From an uncultured Flavobacteriales bacterium (GTDB lineage Bacteria; Bacteroidota; Bacteroidia; Flavobacteriales_D; Parvicellaceae): 64,000 bases of DNA. Position 1 is the first letter of the stretch. Each line of letters starts with the position of its first letter. The stretch is from contig CALSPA010000013.1 in the NCBI GenBank assembly GCA_943788115.1, positions 42,728 to 106,727 of the forward strand, written 5' to 3'. Under the pieces are notes generated by a model. It worked only from the letters and a program-made list of their open reading frames with translations, ran no database searches and was not told the DNA's origin. The position numbers and the translations under genes were made by a program. Below, one piece after another: positions 46,044 to 56,478 of this stretch.

Positions 46044-47903
46044 ATGGCTGAAGATAAAGTTGAATATACTGAAGATAACATTAGGTCTCTTGATTGGAAA
46101 GAGCACATTAGGATGCGTCCTGGGATGTACATTGGTAAATTGGGTGATGGCTCTGCTCCCGATGATGGTGTCTATGTTCTTGTTAAAGAAGTAATGGATA
46201 ACTCCATTGATGAATTTGTAATGGGCAATGGTAAAAAAATTGAGATTAAGATTGAAGGGGATGAAGTTCTGATAAGAGATTTTGGTAGGGGAATTCCTTT
46301 AGGTAAAGTTAAAGATGTTGTTTCCAAAATGAATACTGGTGGGAAATACGACTCCAAAGCATTTAAAAAATCTGTTGGTTTAAATGGTGTTGGAACAAAA
46401 GCTGTGAATGCTTTGTCAAATTATTTTAAAGTAGAATCTATTAGAGATGGTAAGCTAAAGGGAGTGGAGTTTCAAAGAGGAAATGTTGTTGAAGAACACG
46501 ACTTAATTGATACTCAAGAAGTTAATGGAACATTTGTAAAGTTTATTCCTGATAATGAAATTTTTAAGAAATTTAATTTTAGAGCTAATTATCTAGAGCA
46601 AATGTTCTGGAATTATTGTTATTTAAATAGAGGTTTAACAATAAATTTCAATGGAAATAAACTTTATTCTAAAAATGGATTAAAAGATCTTCTTGAAAAT
46701 AACATGGATGGAGATCCTTTGTATCCTATTGTTCATATTGAAGGAGAAGACATTGAAGTAGCTTTTACTCATGCTAGAGGATATGGAGAAGATTACTCCT
46801 CTTTTGTTAATGGACAGCACACAACTCAAGGTGGTACTCACCTTAGTGCTTTTAGAGAAGCAATTGCAAAAGTGATAAAAGATTTTTTTAATAAGTATGA
46901 ACCCGTAGATATTCGGCAAGGAATTGTTGCTGCTGTAAGTATTAAGGTGATAGAACCTATTTTCGAATCTCAAACAAAAACTAAATTAGGATCTCTTGAA
47001 ATTGAGCCCAATGGTAAATCTGTTCGTGCATTTGTAATGGATTTTCTCAAAGAAAAATTGGATAATTTTCTTCATAGAAACCCTGAAATAGTTAAAGATT
47101 TAGAAAATAAAATAAAACAATCTGAAAAGGAAAGAAAAGAATTAGCTGGAATTAGAAAAATTGCAAGAGAAAGAGCTAAAAAATCGAATCTTCATAATAA
47201 GAAACTAAGAGATTGTAAAATACATTATAATGACATTAAAAATGATAGAAGAGCGGAAACTTCAATCTTTATTACTGAGGGTGATTCGGCAAGTGGATCA
47301 ATAACTAAATGTAGAGATGTCAGAACTCAAGCAGTTTTTAGTTTAAGAGGAAAGCCATTAAATTCTTATGGTTTAACTAAGAAAATAGTTTATGAAAATG
47401 AAGAATTTAATTTAATACAGGCAGCTCTAAATATTGAGGATGATATGGATTCTCTTAGATATAATAAAATTATTATTGCAACTGATGCAGATGTTGATGG
47501 AATGCACATTCGTCTTTTATTATTAACTTTTTTCTTGCGTTTTTTTCCTGATTTAGTTAAGAAAAAGCATGTATTTATTCTACAAACACCATTATTTAGA
47601 GTTAGAAATAAAAAAGAAACAAGGTATTGTTATTCAGACGAAGAAAAATCTAAAGCACTTAAAGAGCTAGGTAAAAATCCTGAAATCACCCGATTTAAAG
47701 GTTTAGGTGAGATATCACCTGATGAGTTTAAATACTTTATTGGTGAAGATATGAGACTGGAACCTGTAATATTGACAAAAGATTATACCATTGAAGAGAT
47801 TCTTTCTTTTTATATGGGAAAAAACACCCCTAATAGACAAGAATTTATTATTGAGAATCTTAAGGTTGAATTGGACCTTATTGAAGATGAGATTGAGGAT
47901 TAA
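46044..47903 (+). CDS. parE: DNA topoisomerase IV subunit B
   Basis: A 619-residue ATPase subunit of a type IIA topoisomerase that decatenates chromosomes. The GHKL domain has [20 protein letters not shown] and the ATP-lid [14 protein letters not shown]; the Toprim domain has [12 protein letters not shown] and the acidic [12 protein letters not shown]. The shorter length than GyrB and the partner gene directly after it support topoisomerase IV. The ATG at 46044 (MAEDKVEY) is chosen over the track's 45963 because the conserved N-terminus begins there. It is co-transcribed with parC, two bases away. Confidence 0.94.
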   Translation: MAEDKVEYTEDNIRSLDWKEHIRMRPGMYIGKLGDGSAPDDGVYVLVKEVMDNSIDEFVMGNGKKIEIKIEGDEVLIRDFGRGIPLGKVKDVVSKMNTGGKYDSKAFKKSVGLNGVGTKAVNALSNYFKVESIRDGKLKGVEFQRGNVVEEHDLIDTQEVNGTFVKFIPDNEIFKKFNFRANYLEQMFWNYCYLNRGLTINFNGNKLYSKNGLKDLLENNMDGDPLYPIVHIEGEDIEVAFTHARGYGEDYSSFVNGQHTTQGGTHLSAFREAIAKVIKDFFNKYEPVDIRQGIVAAVSIKVIEPIFESQTKTKLGSLEIEPNGKSVRAFVMDFLKEKLDNFLHRNPEIVKDLENKIKQSEKERKELAGIRKIARERAKKSNLHNKKLRDCKIHYNDIKNDRRAETSIFITEGDSASGSITKCRDVRTQAVFSLRGKPLNSYGLTKKIVYENEEFNLIQAALNIEDDMDSLRYNKIIIATDADVDGMHIRLLLLTFFLRFFPDLVKKKHVFILQTPLFRVRNKKETRYCYSDEEKSKALKELGKNPEITRFKGLGEISPDEFKYFIGEDMRLEPVILTKDYTIEEILSFYMGKNTPNRQEFIIENLKVELDLIEDEIED

Positions 47904-47905
47904 TT

Positions 47906-50620
47906 ATGAGTAACGAAGAAATAGAAGAAAATAACTTACCTGAAGATTTGAATCACAATAATGATGGTCATGATTTAATCAATCAAGATCAAATCATTTC
48001 TCTTTCAGGAATGTATAAAGAATGGTTTTTAGACTATGCTTCTTATGTTATACTAGAAAGAGCTGTTCCTGCTCTTGAAGATGGATTAAAGCCTGTTCAG
48101 CGAAGAATACTTCATTCTTTAAATGAACTCGATGATGGCCGATATAATAAAGTCGCCAATGTTATTGGTAACACCATGAAATACCATCCTCATGGTGATG
48201 CTTCTATTGGCGATGCCATGGTGCAGATTGGTCAAAAGGACTTATTGATAGATTGTCAAGGTAACTGGGGAAACGTTCTTACTGGTGATGGAGCTGCAGC
48301 CGCAAGGTATATTGAAGCAAGATTAACCAAATTAGGAAACCATATTTTGTTCAATCCCAAAACGACAAATTGGTTAAGCTCTTACGATGGTAGAAATAAA
48401 GAACCTCAATATTTACCTGTTAAATTTCCACTATTATTAGCTCATGGTGGTGAAGGTATTGCAGTAGGGTTAGCTTGTAAATTTCTTCCCCATAATTTTA
48501 TTGAAATAATTGATGGCTGTGTTAATTATTTAAAAGGTAAAAAGGTCGAGTTGTATCCAGATTTCATGAATGGAGGTATGGCTGATTTTACTCAGTATAA
48601 TGATGGATTAAAAGGTGGAAAGGTTAGGGTAAGGGCTTCAATTAAAAAAGTTAATAACAAAACATTAATGATTGATCAAATTCCTTATGGAACCACAACA
48701 GATCAATTGATTGAATCTATTGTAAAAGCAACAGAAAAAAACAAAATAAAGGTTAAGAAAATTGAAGACAATACTGCTGCAGTAGCTGAAATTCTTATTC
48801 ATCTACCAAGTGGTGTTTCACCTGACAAGATGATTGATGCATTATTTGCATTCACTAATTGTGAAATGTCAATATCTCCTAATTCTTGTCTGATAGAGGA
48901 TAATAAGCCTGTTTTTTTAGGAGTTACTGAGATTTTAAAACGATCAACTGATCGTACAGTAGAATTGCTTAAACAAGAGCTAGAGATAAAATTAAATGAA
49001 TTAGAAAATGCTTGGCATTGGATGTCTTTGGAACGAATTTTTATTGAGAATAAAATATACAGAGACATTGAAGATCAAGAAACTTGGGAAGGTGTACTAA
49101 AAGCAATTGATAAAGGTTTAAAACCTCATGTTAAAGTATTGAAACGACCCGTTAAAGAAGAAGACATTGTCCGATTAACTGAAATTAAAATTAAAAGGAT
49201 TTCTAAGTTTGACGGTTTTAAAGCTGATGAGAATATTGTCAAGGTTGAAGATCAAATTAAGATTGTTAAAGATAATTTAGATCATCTAATTGAGTTTGCC
49301 ATTGACTATTTTAAAGATTTAAAATCTAAGTTTAGCGAAGGAAAAGAAAGAAAAACTGAAATTCGAGTTTTTGATAGTATTTCAGCATCAAAGGTTATTG
49401 TCTCAAATAAGAAATTATACATTAATAGAGAAGAAGGTTTTGTAGGGTGGTCTTTAAGAAAAGATGAATTTATTTCAGAATGTTCTGATTTAGATGACAT
49501 TATAATTTTCTTTTCTACAGGGAAATTAATGGTGACTAAAATTTCAGACAAAAAATTTGTAGGTAAAGGCATTATTCATGCTTCCGTATGGAAAAAAGGA
49601 GATTTAAGAACCATTTATCACATGATATATCAGCACTCTAAAGGAGGTCCGTCTTACATGAAAAGATTTGCTGTAAATGCAATTACTAGAGACAAGGAAT
49701 ATGACTTAACTAGTGGCGGGAAAGAGTCGAAAATTCATTACTTCTCTGTTAACCCTAATGGTAGGAGAGAGATTGTTTCTGTAAAACTGAGACCTAGGCC
49801 AAAGCTTAAAAAATTGAAATTTGATATTGATTTTGGTGATCTAATGATTAAGGGTAGAGGTTCCAAGGGGAATCAAACTACTAAACATTTTATTTCTAAA
49901 GTAGAATTAAAAGAAACAGGTGGGTCAACACTTGCTGCTAGAGAAATTTGGTGGGATGATGTAGTTAGAAGGCTTAACAACGAAGGAAGAGGTAAGTCTC
50001 TAGGGACTTTTAAAGGAGACGATAAAATTTTAACTGTTTACGAATCGGGTCATTTTAAACTTTCTGGTTTTGAGCTTACCAATAAATTTGATGATGATTT
50101 AATGCAAATTGAAAAATGGTATCCAAACAGACCTTTATCTTGTATTTATTTTAACGGTGATAAAGAAATATTTTATGTTAAACGTTTTTTAATTGAGACA
50201 ACTTCAAAGAAAACACTCTTTATTCCTGAAAGTGCTAAATCTGAGTTAACTATAGCATCTACTCAATACTTACCTAAAGTTAAAATTGAGTTTAATAAGC
50301 GTTTAAAAGAAACTAAAGATTTAGAAGATAAGGTTGAAAACCTTAATGATTTAATTGATGTTAAAGGAATGAAAGCTCAGGGAAATCAATTAACCAGGCT
50401 GAAGGTTAAAGAAATATCCTTGTTGCCTGTTGTTGATGGTGAAGAGTGGCCAATTGAAGAACCGACTGAACAAGAAGTTGTTGAAATTAGCGATGATAAG
50501 TTAAATAAAGGAACTAGTGAAGTTATAGGTTCGGTAAATGAAGATAAAAGTGTTGAAATTGACCTTGATGTTAATGTTAAAAAAAATACTGAATCTGATG
50601 GTCAAATAAACTTATTCTAA
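47906..50620 (+). CDS. parC: DNA topoisomerase IV subunit A
   Basis: A 904-residue DNA cleavage and rejoining subunit. The N-terminal domain contains ALEDGLKPVQRRIL, KYHPHGDASIGDAMV and the catalytic Tyr135 in AAARYIEARL. The C-terminal part has the weak propeller-like repeats of the ParC type and a long acidic, lysine-rich tail. Sited immediately after parE, and its stop overlaps the start of the next gene (TAATG). Length fits Bacteroidota ParC. Confidence 0.94.
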   Translation: MSNEEIEENNLPEDLNHNNDGHDLINQDQIISLSGMYKEWFLDYASYVILERAVPALEDGLKPVQRRILHSLNELDDGRYNKVANVIGNTMKYHPHGDASIGDAMVQIGQKDLLIDCQGNWGNVLTGDGAAAARYIEARLTKLGNHILFNPKTTNWLSSYDGRNKEPQYLPVKFPLLLAHGGEGIAVGLACKFLPHNFIEIIDGCVNYLKGKKVELYPDFMNGGMADFTQYNDGLKGGKVRVRASIKKVNNKTLMIDQIPYGTTTDQLIESIVKATEKNKIKVKKIEDNTAAVAEILIHLPSGVSPDKMIDALFAFTNCEMSISPNSCLIEDNKPVFLGVTEILKRSTDRTVELLKQELEIKLNELENAWHWMSLERIFIENKIYRDIEDQETWEGVLKAIDKGLKPHVKVLKRPVKEEDIVRLTEIKIKRISKFDGFKADENIVKVEDQIKIVKDNLDHLIEFAIDYFKDLKSKFSEGKERKTEIRVFDSISASKVIVSNKKLYINREEGFVGWSLRKDEFISECSDLDDIIIFFSTGKLMVTKISDKKFVGKGIIHASVWKKGDLRTIYHMIYQHSKGGPSYMKRFAVNAITRDKEYDLTSGGKESKIHYFSVNPNGRREIVSVKLRPRPKLKKLKFDIDFGDLMIKGRGSKGNQTTKHFISKVELKETGGSTLAAREIWWDDVVRRLNNEGRGKSLGTFKGDDKILTVYESGHFKLSGFELTNKFDDDLMQIEKWYPNRPLSCIYFNGDKEIFYVKRFLIETTSKKTLFIPESAKSELTIASTQYLPKVKIEFNKRLKETKDLEDKVENLNDLIDVKGMKAQGNQLTRLKVKEISLLPVVDGEEWPIEEPTEQEVVEISDDKLNKGTSEVIGSVNEDKSVEIDLDVNVKKNTESDGQINLF

Positions 50621-51378
50621 TGAAAAAAACAATAATATTAATCACATCGATTTTCTTTTTATCATGCCCTTTTAACCTCATTTCTCAAGATGAAATTCTT
50701 AATAATGATACAATACCTTTTGAAGAATTTCGTAATTATTTAGGTTCTAATATTTCACCTTTATTAATGGGAGTAGTTTCAGGGAAAGATAATTTTAATG
50801 TGAAGGTTAATTTGAGTTACAAAAGAAATTTTAGGGATAAAAACTTAAGATTAAGTCTTAACTATTTAACAGAGGGTAATGTATTGTTATATGACTACTT
50901 TGTGCCTGTTTCAACTACTGATACATCTTTGGTAAACCGATATTTTGACAATTCATTCAATTATTATGATTTCCGTTTTGGATTAGAGGAATTAAGAGGC
51001 TACAATGGTGCTAGAGTGCATGTTGGTATAGATGCAATTTTGGGTTATGGTTCAAATAACTCGTCATATTTCGATAGAAAATTCAATTTTTTAGATAGTA
51101 GCGGAAATTACATGCTAGATACAGTTTCAAATAATCTTGCTTTATTCGAGGGAACTCATAATAAGAATTATCTTGTAACTGGAATAGATGTTTCTTTTGG
51201 AGTTGACTGGATGTTAAATGAAAATTTCATGTTTACCTTTCAGATTACACCTCAATTTAATTACTACATATTTTTAAATGAAAAAATAGTAGATGCTCAA
51301 AATGAATATTTACCAGCTAGTAATTATGCAGATTTTAGATTAGGGTATTTTGATCTAATCTTATACTACAGGTTTTAA
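50620..51378 (+). CDS. Exported, probably outer-membrane beta-barrel protein
   Basis: A 252-residue protein with a signal peptide (about residues 1-22, ending NLISQ) and mostly alternating strands (NFNVKVNLSYKRNFRDKNLRLSLNYL and so on). It ends in an aromatic-rich strand, FDLILYYRF, with a terminal phenylalanine as in outer-membrane barrels. No recognised family. The gene starts on the last base of parC, so it is translated from the topoisomerase transcript, without an evident functional link. Confidence 0.68.
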   Translation: MKKTIILITSIFFLSCPFNLISQDEILNNDTIPFEEFRNYLGSNISPLLMGVVSGKDNFNVKVNLSYKRNFRDKNLRLSLNYLTEGNVLLYDYFVPVSTTDTSLVNRYFDNSFNYYDFRFGLEELRGYNGARVHVGIDAILGYGSNNSSYFDRKFNFLDSSGNYMLDTVSNNLALFEGTHNKNYLVTGIDVSFGVDWMLNENFMFTFQITPQFNYYIFLNEKIVDAQNEYLPASNYADFRLGYFDLILYYRF

Positions 51379-52988
51379 ACGTGTTGCTTAACTTTTGGTG
51401 CTGCTGCTAATATTTCTTCATTTGCATTTTCTGCAAATTGTTCAAAATTCTTAACAAACTGTTCAGCTAGATGATATGCTTTTTTATCGTAAGCTGCTTT
51501 ATCTTCCCACGTGTTTTTTGGACTTAATATTTCACTTGGGACATTAGGACAAGATAATGGCATGTCTAAACCAAAGACTTCATGAGTTTTATATTCAACA
51601 TTTTCAAGCTCATCATTAAGCGCAGCAGTAATCATAGCTCTTGTATGCTTAAGACTCATTCTGTTTCCAACGCCATATGCACCACCAGTCCAACCGGTAT
51701 TAATAAGCCAAACATTCACATTGTTTTCTGTCATCTTTTTACCAAGCATTTCAGCATATTTAGTTGGGTGTAAAGGTAAGAAAGGAGCTCCAAAACAAGC
51801 AGAAAAAGCAGTTACTGGTTCTGTAATACCAGCTTCAGTACCAGCTACTTTAGCCGTGTATCCAGAAATGAAATGAAACATTGCTTGGCCTTTATTCAGC
51901 TTTGAAATCGGAGGTAATACTCCAAATGCATCTGCAGTTAAGAAAAATATATTTTTAGGATTAGTTCCTTTAGATCCTTCAGCAATATTGTCGATGAAAT
52001 TAATTGGATAGCTTACTCTTGTGTTTTCTGTTTTAGATTTGTCAGAAAAGTCAACTGTAGAAGTGTTTTCAATGAAATTAATATTCTCAAGAATAGAACC
52101 GAATTTTATAGCATCCCAAATTTGAGGTTCTTTTTCTTTTGAAAGATCAATGCATTTTGCATAACATCCTCCTTCAAAATTAAATACAGAACCGTCAGCC
52201 CAACCATGCTCATCGTCTCCAATAAGTTTTCTTTGAGGATCTGCAGATAATGTTGTTTTTCCTGTTCCTGAAAGGCCAAAGAAAACAGCAGTGTCACCTT
52301 TTTCACCAACATTAGCAGAGCAATGCATAGATAATGTATTCTTTTCGTATGGTAAAATAAAGTTTAGAACTGAGAATATTCCTTTTTTAATCTCACCAGT
52401 ATAGCCAGTTCCGCCTATGATAATCATTTTCTTAGTGAAATTAATTACTGCGAAATTATGTTGTCTTGTACCATCTTTTTCAGGGTCTGCATAAAAACCA
52501 GGTGCATTTACAATGTGCCATTCTGGATTAAAATCTTTTAATTCATTTATCTCTGGAGAAATAAACATGTTGTCTGCAAAATGATTAGACCAAGGGTATT
52601 CATTAATTACCCTAATGTTTAATTTATATCTGTCATCAGAACATGCGTAAGAGTCTCTTACAAACACATCTTTGTTCTGAAGATAAGAAGTCATCTTGTC
52701 GTAAAGTTTGTCGAATTTTTCAGAAGAAAATTTTATGTTAATATCTCCCCACCAAACAGCATCTTCTGTGTAACTGTCACATACAATAAATCTGTCTTTA
52801 GGAGATCTACCTGTAAATTCACCAGTATCAATAGCAACGGCTCCAGTGTCTGCTAAAACACCCATTCCTCTAATTATTGTTTCTTCTACAAGTTCTGCTG
52901 GGGAAAGGTTCCAATATGCATTGGATAAATTAGTTAACCCTAATTGTTTTAAATTAGCGGTTTCGGGTCTTAGACCATATTCATTCAT
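51375..52988 (-). CDS. pckA: Phosphoenolpyruvate carboxykinase (ATP)
   Basis: A 537-residue gluconeogenic enzyme that converts oxaloacetate and ATP to phosphoenolpyruvate, CO2 and ADP. The start YGLRPETANLKQLG, the substrate-binding DTGEFTGRSPKDRFIV, the kinase loop GLSGTGKTTLSADP, the metal-binding GDDEHGWADGSVFNFEGGCYAK and GGAYGVGNRMSLKHTRAMI all fit the ATP-dependent type. Length is standard. It converges on the outer-membrane-like gene, overlapping by four bases. Confidence 0.96.
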   Translation of the reverse strand: MNEYGLRPETANLKQLGLTNLSNAYWNLSPAELVEETIIRGMGVLADTGAVAIDTGEFTGRSPKDRFIVCDSYTEDAVWWGDINIKFSSEKFDKLYDKMTSYLQNKDVFVRDSYACSDDRYKLNIRVINEYPWSNHFADNMFISPEINELKDFNPEWHIVNAPGFYADPEKDGTRQHNFAVINFTKKMIIIGGTGYTGEIKKGIFSVLNFILPYEKNTLSMHCSANVGEKGDTAVFFGLSGTGKTTLSADPQRKLIGDDEHGWADGSVFNFEGGCYAKCIDLSKEKEPQIWDAIKFGSILENINFIENTSTVDFSDKSKTENTRVSYPINFIDNIAEGSKGTNPKNIFFLTADAFGVLPPISKLNKGQAMFHFISGYTAKVAGTEAGITEPVTAFSACFGAPFLPLHPTKYAEMLGKKMTENNVNVWLINTGWTGGAYGVGNRMSLKHTRAMITAALNDELENVEYKTHEVFGLDMPLSCPNVPSEILSPKNTWEDKAAYDKKAYHLAEQFVKNFEQFAENANEEILAAAPKVKQHV

Positions 52989-53132
52989 TTCTTTTGATTT
53001 GAATTATGCCGTAAAATTAAATAATATAGATGGTTATCTAGACAACATTTGTTCTATTTATTCACAAAAAATATAGTTATTAAGAAATTCTTATTAACTA
53101 AATTTAAAATTTAGATTAAATAATTCCGTATA

Positions 53133-54119
53133 ATGAAAATGCCTCAATTATTTAGAAAAGAAATATCATTAAAACCTAAAAGAATAAAGATTAATCATTC
53201 TAATGATTTTCTATTATTGGGGTCTTGCTTTACTCAAAACATAAGAAAACACCTTTCTTTTAATGGTTTCGGAAATTATTATCCTTTTGGCACATTGTAT
53301 AATCCAACTACCATACTTAATAATCTAAATATTATTATTGAAAATCAACAATTTAACAATAACGATATCATTAAAAGTAATGGGTTGTTCTATTGCTGGA
53401 ATCATTCGGGACTTTACTCTTCGAAGAGTGAAAATGAACTATTAGATGAAATTAATTTAGAAGTTTCAAAATTGAACAACCAAATTTCAGAGAATACAGT
53501 AGTTATAATAACTTTAGGAACATCATTTGTTTATGAACATATTAGTTATGGGTTAGTTGGTAATTGTCATAAAATTTCTGGTTCTGAATTTTCCAAAAGA
53601 TTTTTACAATTTGATGAAATGCTTTCTTCTTGGAAAGAGGTTATTTCTAGATTAAAATCAAAACATGTAATTTTTACAGTTAGTCCTGTTCGCCACTGGT
53701 CTGATGGAGCAGTTCAGAATAACAGAAGTAAATCACTCTTACATTTGTTGGTAGGTGAACTAGAGGATTCTTTCGAAAATGTTTCTTATTTCCCTAGCTA
53801 TGAAATTATGATGGATGAATTAAGAGATTATCGTTTTTATAAAAAAGACATGCTTCATCCTTCGGATGAAGCTGTTGAATTTATTTGGAATAAATTTAAA
53901 GCCTATTGTTTCTCTAATGATTCAATTCAAACAATTGATTTAGTGCAGGACATTAGAAAGTCAATGGCACATGTGCCTTTTAATCCAACTTCAAAACAAC
54001 ACATAATTTTTTTAGAAAATCTTCTTGATAAAATTAAAGATGTGATTGATAAAACACCTAATTACAATTGGGATTTAGAGATAGAGGAGGTTAAGAAAAT
54101 GATAGCTGCTGCAAATTAA
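53133..54119 (+). CDS. GSCFA domain protein
   Basis: A 328-residue cytoplasmic protein of the GSCFA family, named for the motif GSCFTQNIRKHL seen here near residue 29. The fold resembles SGNH/GDSL esterases: the GSC motif would hold the nucleophile region and HPSDEAVEFIW near the C-terminus the catalytic His/Asp pair. FTVSPVRHW matches a further conserved block. The reaction is unknown; it is common in Bacteroidota. It overlaps the end of the HAD gene on the other strand by 29 bases. Confidence 0.87.
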   Translation: MKMPQLFRKEISLKPKRIKINHSNDFLLLGSCFTQNIRKHLSFNGFGNYYPFGTLYNPTTILNNLNIIIENQQFNNNDIIKSNGLFYCWNHSGLYSSKSENELLDEINLEVSKLNNQISENTVVIITLGTSFVYEHISYGLVGNCHKISGSEFSKRFLQFDEMLSSWKEVISRLKSKHVIFTVSPVRHWSDGAVQNNRSKSLLHLLVGELEDSFENVSYFPSYEIMMDELRDYRFYKKDMLHPSDEAVEFIWNKFKAYCFSNDSIQTIDLVQDIRKSMAHVPFNPTSKQHIIFLENLLDKIKDVIDKTPNYNWDLEIEEVKKMIAAAN

Positions 54120-54750
54120 AATCTTTTAAAGAACTCAGGGTTCTATCTGCTTCTTTAGCCCATGTTGGCTTTGTTCCATTTTCTGGAATTACAATTACTT
54201 TCATACCAGCATTTATCGCTGCTAACATACCAAATTTTGAATCTTCTAAAACCAAGCAGTTCTCATTATTAAACCCAAGCATTTTTGCTGTTGAATTAAA
54301 TACAGCAGGATTTGGCTTTCCTTGTTTTTCATTTTCAGCAGAATGAATGATGTCAAAATAGCTTTCAATTGCAAGTTTTTTAGTCACGGCAGAAATTATC
54401 TTAAATGATGATGATGATGCAATTGCTATTGGAATGTTTGATTCTTTAAGAAGTTTTATTGTTTCAATTACTCCCTCTAATGGTTCTCCAAAGTTATTTA
54501 CATTTTCTATTAGCTTGTTCTGAATATTTTGAACAACCTCTTCAATAGATGGGTTAGACCATTTTAATTTTTCGTGCCAAAACTTAACAACAGTATCGAG
54601 TCTCATACCCATAGTTTGTATACACATTTCTTCTGTGAAATCGTATCCCATGGACTTGAAAACAGCCATTTCTGCTTTTCTCCAAAGTGGTTCAGAATCA
54701 ATTATTAAGCCGTCCATGTCAAAAATAACGGCTTTTATATTGGTGCTCAT
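54091..54750 (-). CDS. HAD-superfamily sugar-phosphatase (HxpB-like)
   Basis: A 219-residue HAD hydrolase of the beta-phosphoglucomutase/hexitol phosphatase branch. Motif I is IFDMDGLIIDSEP with the catalytic aspartates, motif II ASSSSF, motif III KQGKPNP and motif IV VLEDSKFGMLAA. The helical cap between motifs I and II is present. It probably dephosphorylates small sugar phosphates such as hexitol or 2-deoxyglucose phosphates. The start overlaps the pruA stop by one base, so it shares a transcript with pruA. Confidence 0.86.
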   Translation of the reverse strand: MSTNIKAVIFDMDGLIIDSEPLWRKAEMAVFKSMGYDFTEEMCIQTMGMRLDTVVKFWHEKLKWSNPSIEEVVQNIQNKLIENVNNFGEPLEGVIETIKLLKESNIPIAIASSSSFKIISAVTKKLAIESYFDIIHSAENEKQGKPNPAVFNSTAKMLGFNNENCLVLEDSKFGMLAAINAGMKVIVIPENGTKPTWAKEADRTLSSLKDFNLQQLSFS

Positions 54751-56378
54751 TATCCTAAAAAAGGATAACGATAATCTGTTGCAGGAACTAAAGCTTCTTT
54801 TATTGTTCTAGGCGATACCCATCTTATTAAGTTTAAATAAGAACCAGCTTTGTCATTTGTTCCAGAACCTCTTGCACCTCCAAATGGTTGTTGACCAACT
54901 ACTGCTCCAGTAGGTTTGTCATTTATGTAGAAATTACCTGCAGCATTTTCTAATTTTTTCATTGCACTTACTATTGCATATCTATCGGTTGAATAGATTG
55001 CACCAGTTAATGCATAATCTGAAGTAGAATCAACTAAATCTAGTGTAGATTCAAATTCATTTTCATCATAAACGTATATAGTAATAACTGGTCCAAATAT
55101 TTCTTCACACATTGTTCTGAATTTTGGATTAGATGTTTTTACTACAGTTGGTTCAATGAAATATCCTTTAGATTTATCGTAACCGCCACCAGCAACTATT
55201 TCTGCATCATTTTGTTCTTTTACAAAGTCAATATAGCTTGCAATTTTGTCAAATGAAACTTCAGAAATAACAGCATTTATAAAATTCGAAGGATCTTCTG
55301 TTGTGCCCATTTTAAATGAAGCAATGTCTTCTTTAACTCTAGAAATAATTTGATCTGCCAAGTTGCTTGGTAAATATGCTCTTGATGCTGCTGAACATTT
55401 TTGTCCTTGAAATTCGAAGGCTCCTCTTGAAATTCCTGCAGCAACCTGTAGAGGGTCTGAAGATGGGTGAGCAACAATAAAATCTTTACCGCCCGTTTCA
55501 CCAACTATTCTTGGATAAGTTCTGTATTTATCTATGTTATTACCAATGGTTTTCCATAAGTGTTTAAATACACCTGTAGATCCTGTGAAATGAAGACCAG
55601 CAAAATCTTTATGATTAAAAACTACCTCACCAGCTTCAGGACCATCAGCAACAACCATGTTAATTACACCATCTGGCACACCAGCTTCTTTAAATAATTT
55701 CATAATAACTTGAGCAGAATACATTTGGCTTTCTGCAGGTTTCCAAACTACCACATTTCCCATCATTGCAGGTGCTGCACAAAGGTTAGCCGCAATTGCA
55801 GTGAAATTAAAAGGGGTAATTGCAAATACAAAACCTTCAAGTGGTCGATATTCTAAACGGTTAAGAATGCCATCTGCAGATTCGGGTTGCTCATCATATA
55901 TTTGTTGTACGTAAGCAACGTTAAATCTTAAAAAATCTATTAATTCACATGAAGCATCTATTTCAGCTTGGAAAACATTTTTAGATTGTCCTAGCATTGT
56001 AGCAGCATTCATTTCATCTCTGTATGGACCGGCTAATAAATCAGCAGCTTTTAAAAAGATAGTTGCTCTGTGTTCCCAAGGCATGTTAGACCACTGTTCT
56101 CTGGCTGCTAGTGCAGTATCTATTGCTTTGCTTACATGCTCTTTTGTTCCAACACTAAAGTGTCCAAGAGTATGCTTGTGATCATGGGGAGGAGACATTT
56201 TTAACTTATTGTCAGTTTCTATTTCTTCACCTCCTATGTATAGAGGAACATGTATAGGTTTCTGATTATACATTTCCTTGTATTTGTTAAGAAGATTTTC
56301 TCTTTCAATTGTTCCAGGAGCGTAGCTATTAACAGGCTCATTAGAAGGGTAAGGCATGGTGAAGATTCCTTTTGACAT
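54750..56378 (-). CDS. pruA: L-glutamate gamma-semialdehyde (P5C) dehydrogenase
   Basis: A 542-residue NAD-dependent aldehyde dehydrogenase that oxidises glutamate semialdehyde to glutamate, the second step of proline degradation. The mono-functional P5CDH pattern is clear: ITPFNFTAIAANL, GLHFTGSTGVF, Glu294 in VGETGGKDF and the catalytic Cys328 in GQKCSAASRAY. Length matches. It is first in a pair with the HAD phosphatase gene. Confidence 0.94.
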   Translation of the reverse strand: MSKGIFTMPYPSNEPVNSYAPGTIERENLLNKYKEMYNQKPIHVPLYIGGEEIETDNKLKMSPPHDHKHTLGHFSVGTKEHVSKAIDTALAAREQWSNMPWEHRATIFLKAADLLAGPYRDEMNAATMLGQSKNVFQAEIDASCELIDFLRFNVAYVQQIYDEQPESADGILNRLEYRPLEGFVFAITPFNFTAIAANLCAAPAMMGNVVVWKPAESQMYSAQVIMKLFKEAGVPDGVINMVVADGPEAGEVVFNHKDFAGLHFTGSTGVFKHLWKTIGNNIDKYRTYPRIVGETGGKDFIVAHPSSDPLQVAAGISRGAFEFQGQKCSAASRAYLPSNLADQIISRVKEDIASFKMGTTEDPSNFINAVISEVSFDKIASYIDFVKEQNDAEIVAGGGYDKSKGYFIEPTVVKTSNPKFRTMCEEIFGPVITIYVYDENEFESTLDLVDSTSDYALTGAIYSTDRYAIVSAMKKLENAAGNFYINDKPTGAVVGQQPFGGARGSGTNDKAGSYLNLIRWVSPRTIKEALVPATDYRYPFLG

Positions 56379-56478
56379 GTTCTTTTAGTTTAATTTTTCA
56401 CGAATTTATAATTTAAGTTTAAATTAAGTTTATCATATACAAATTATTTTATTTAATATGATTTCATATATTTAAACA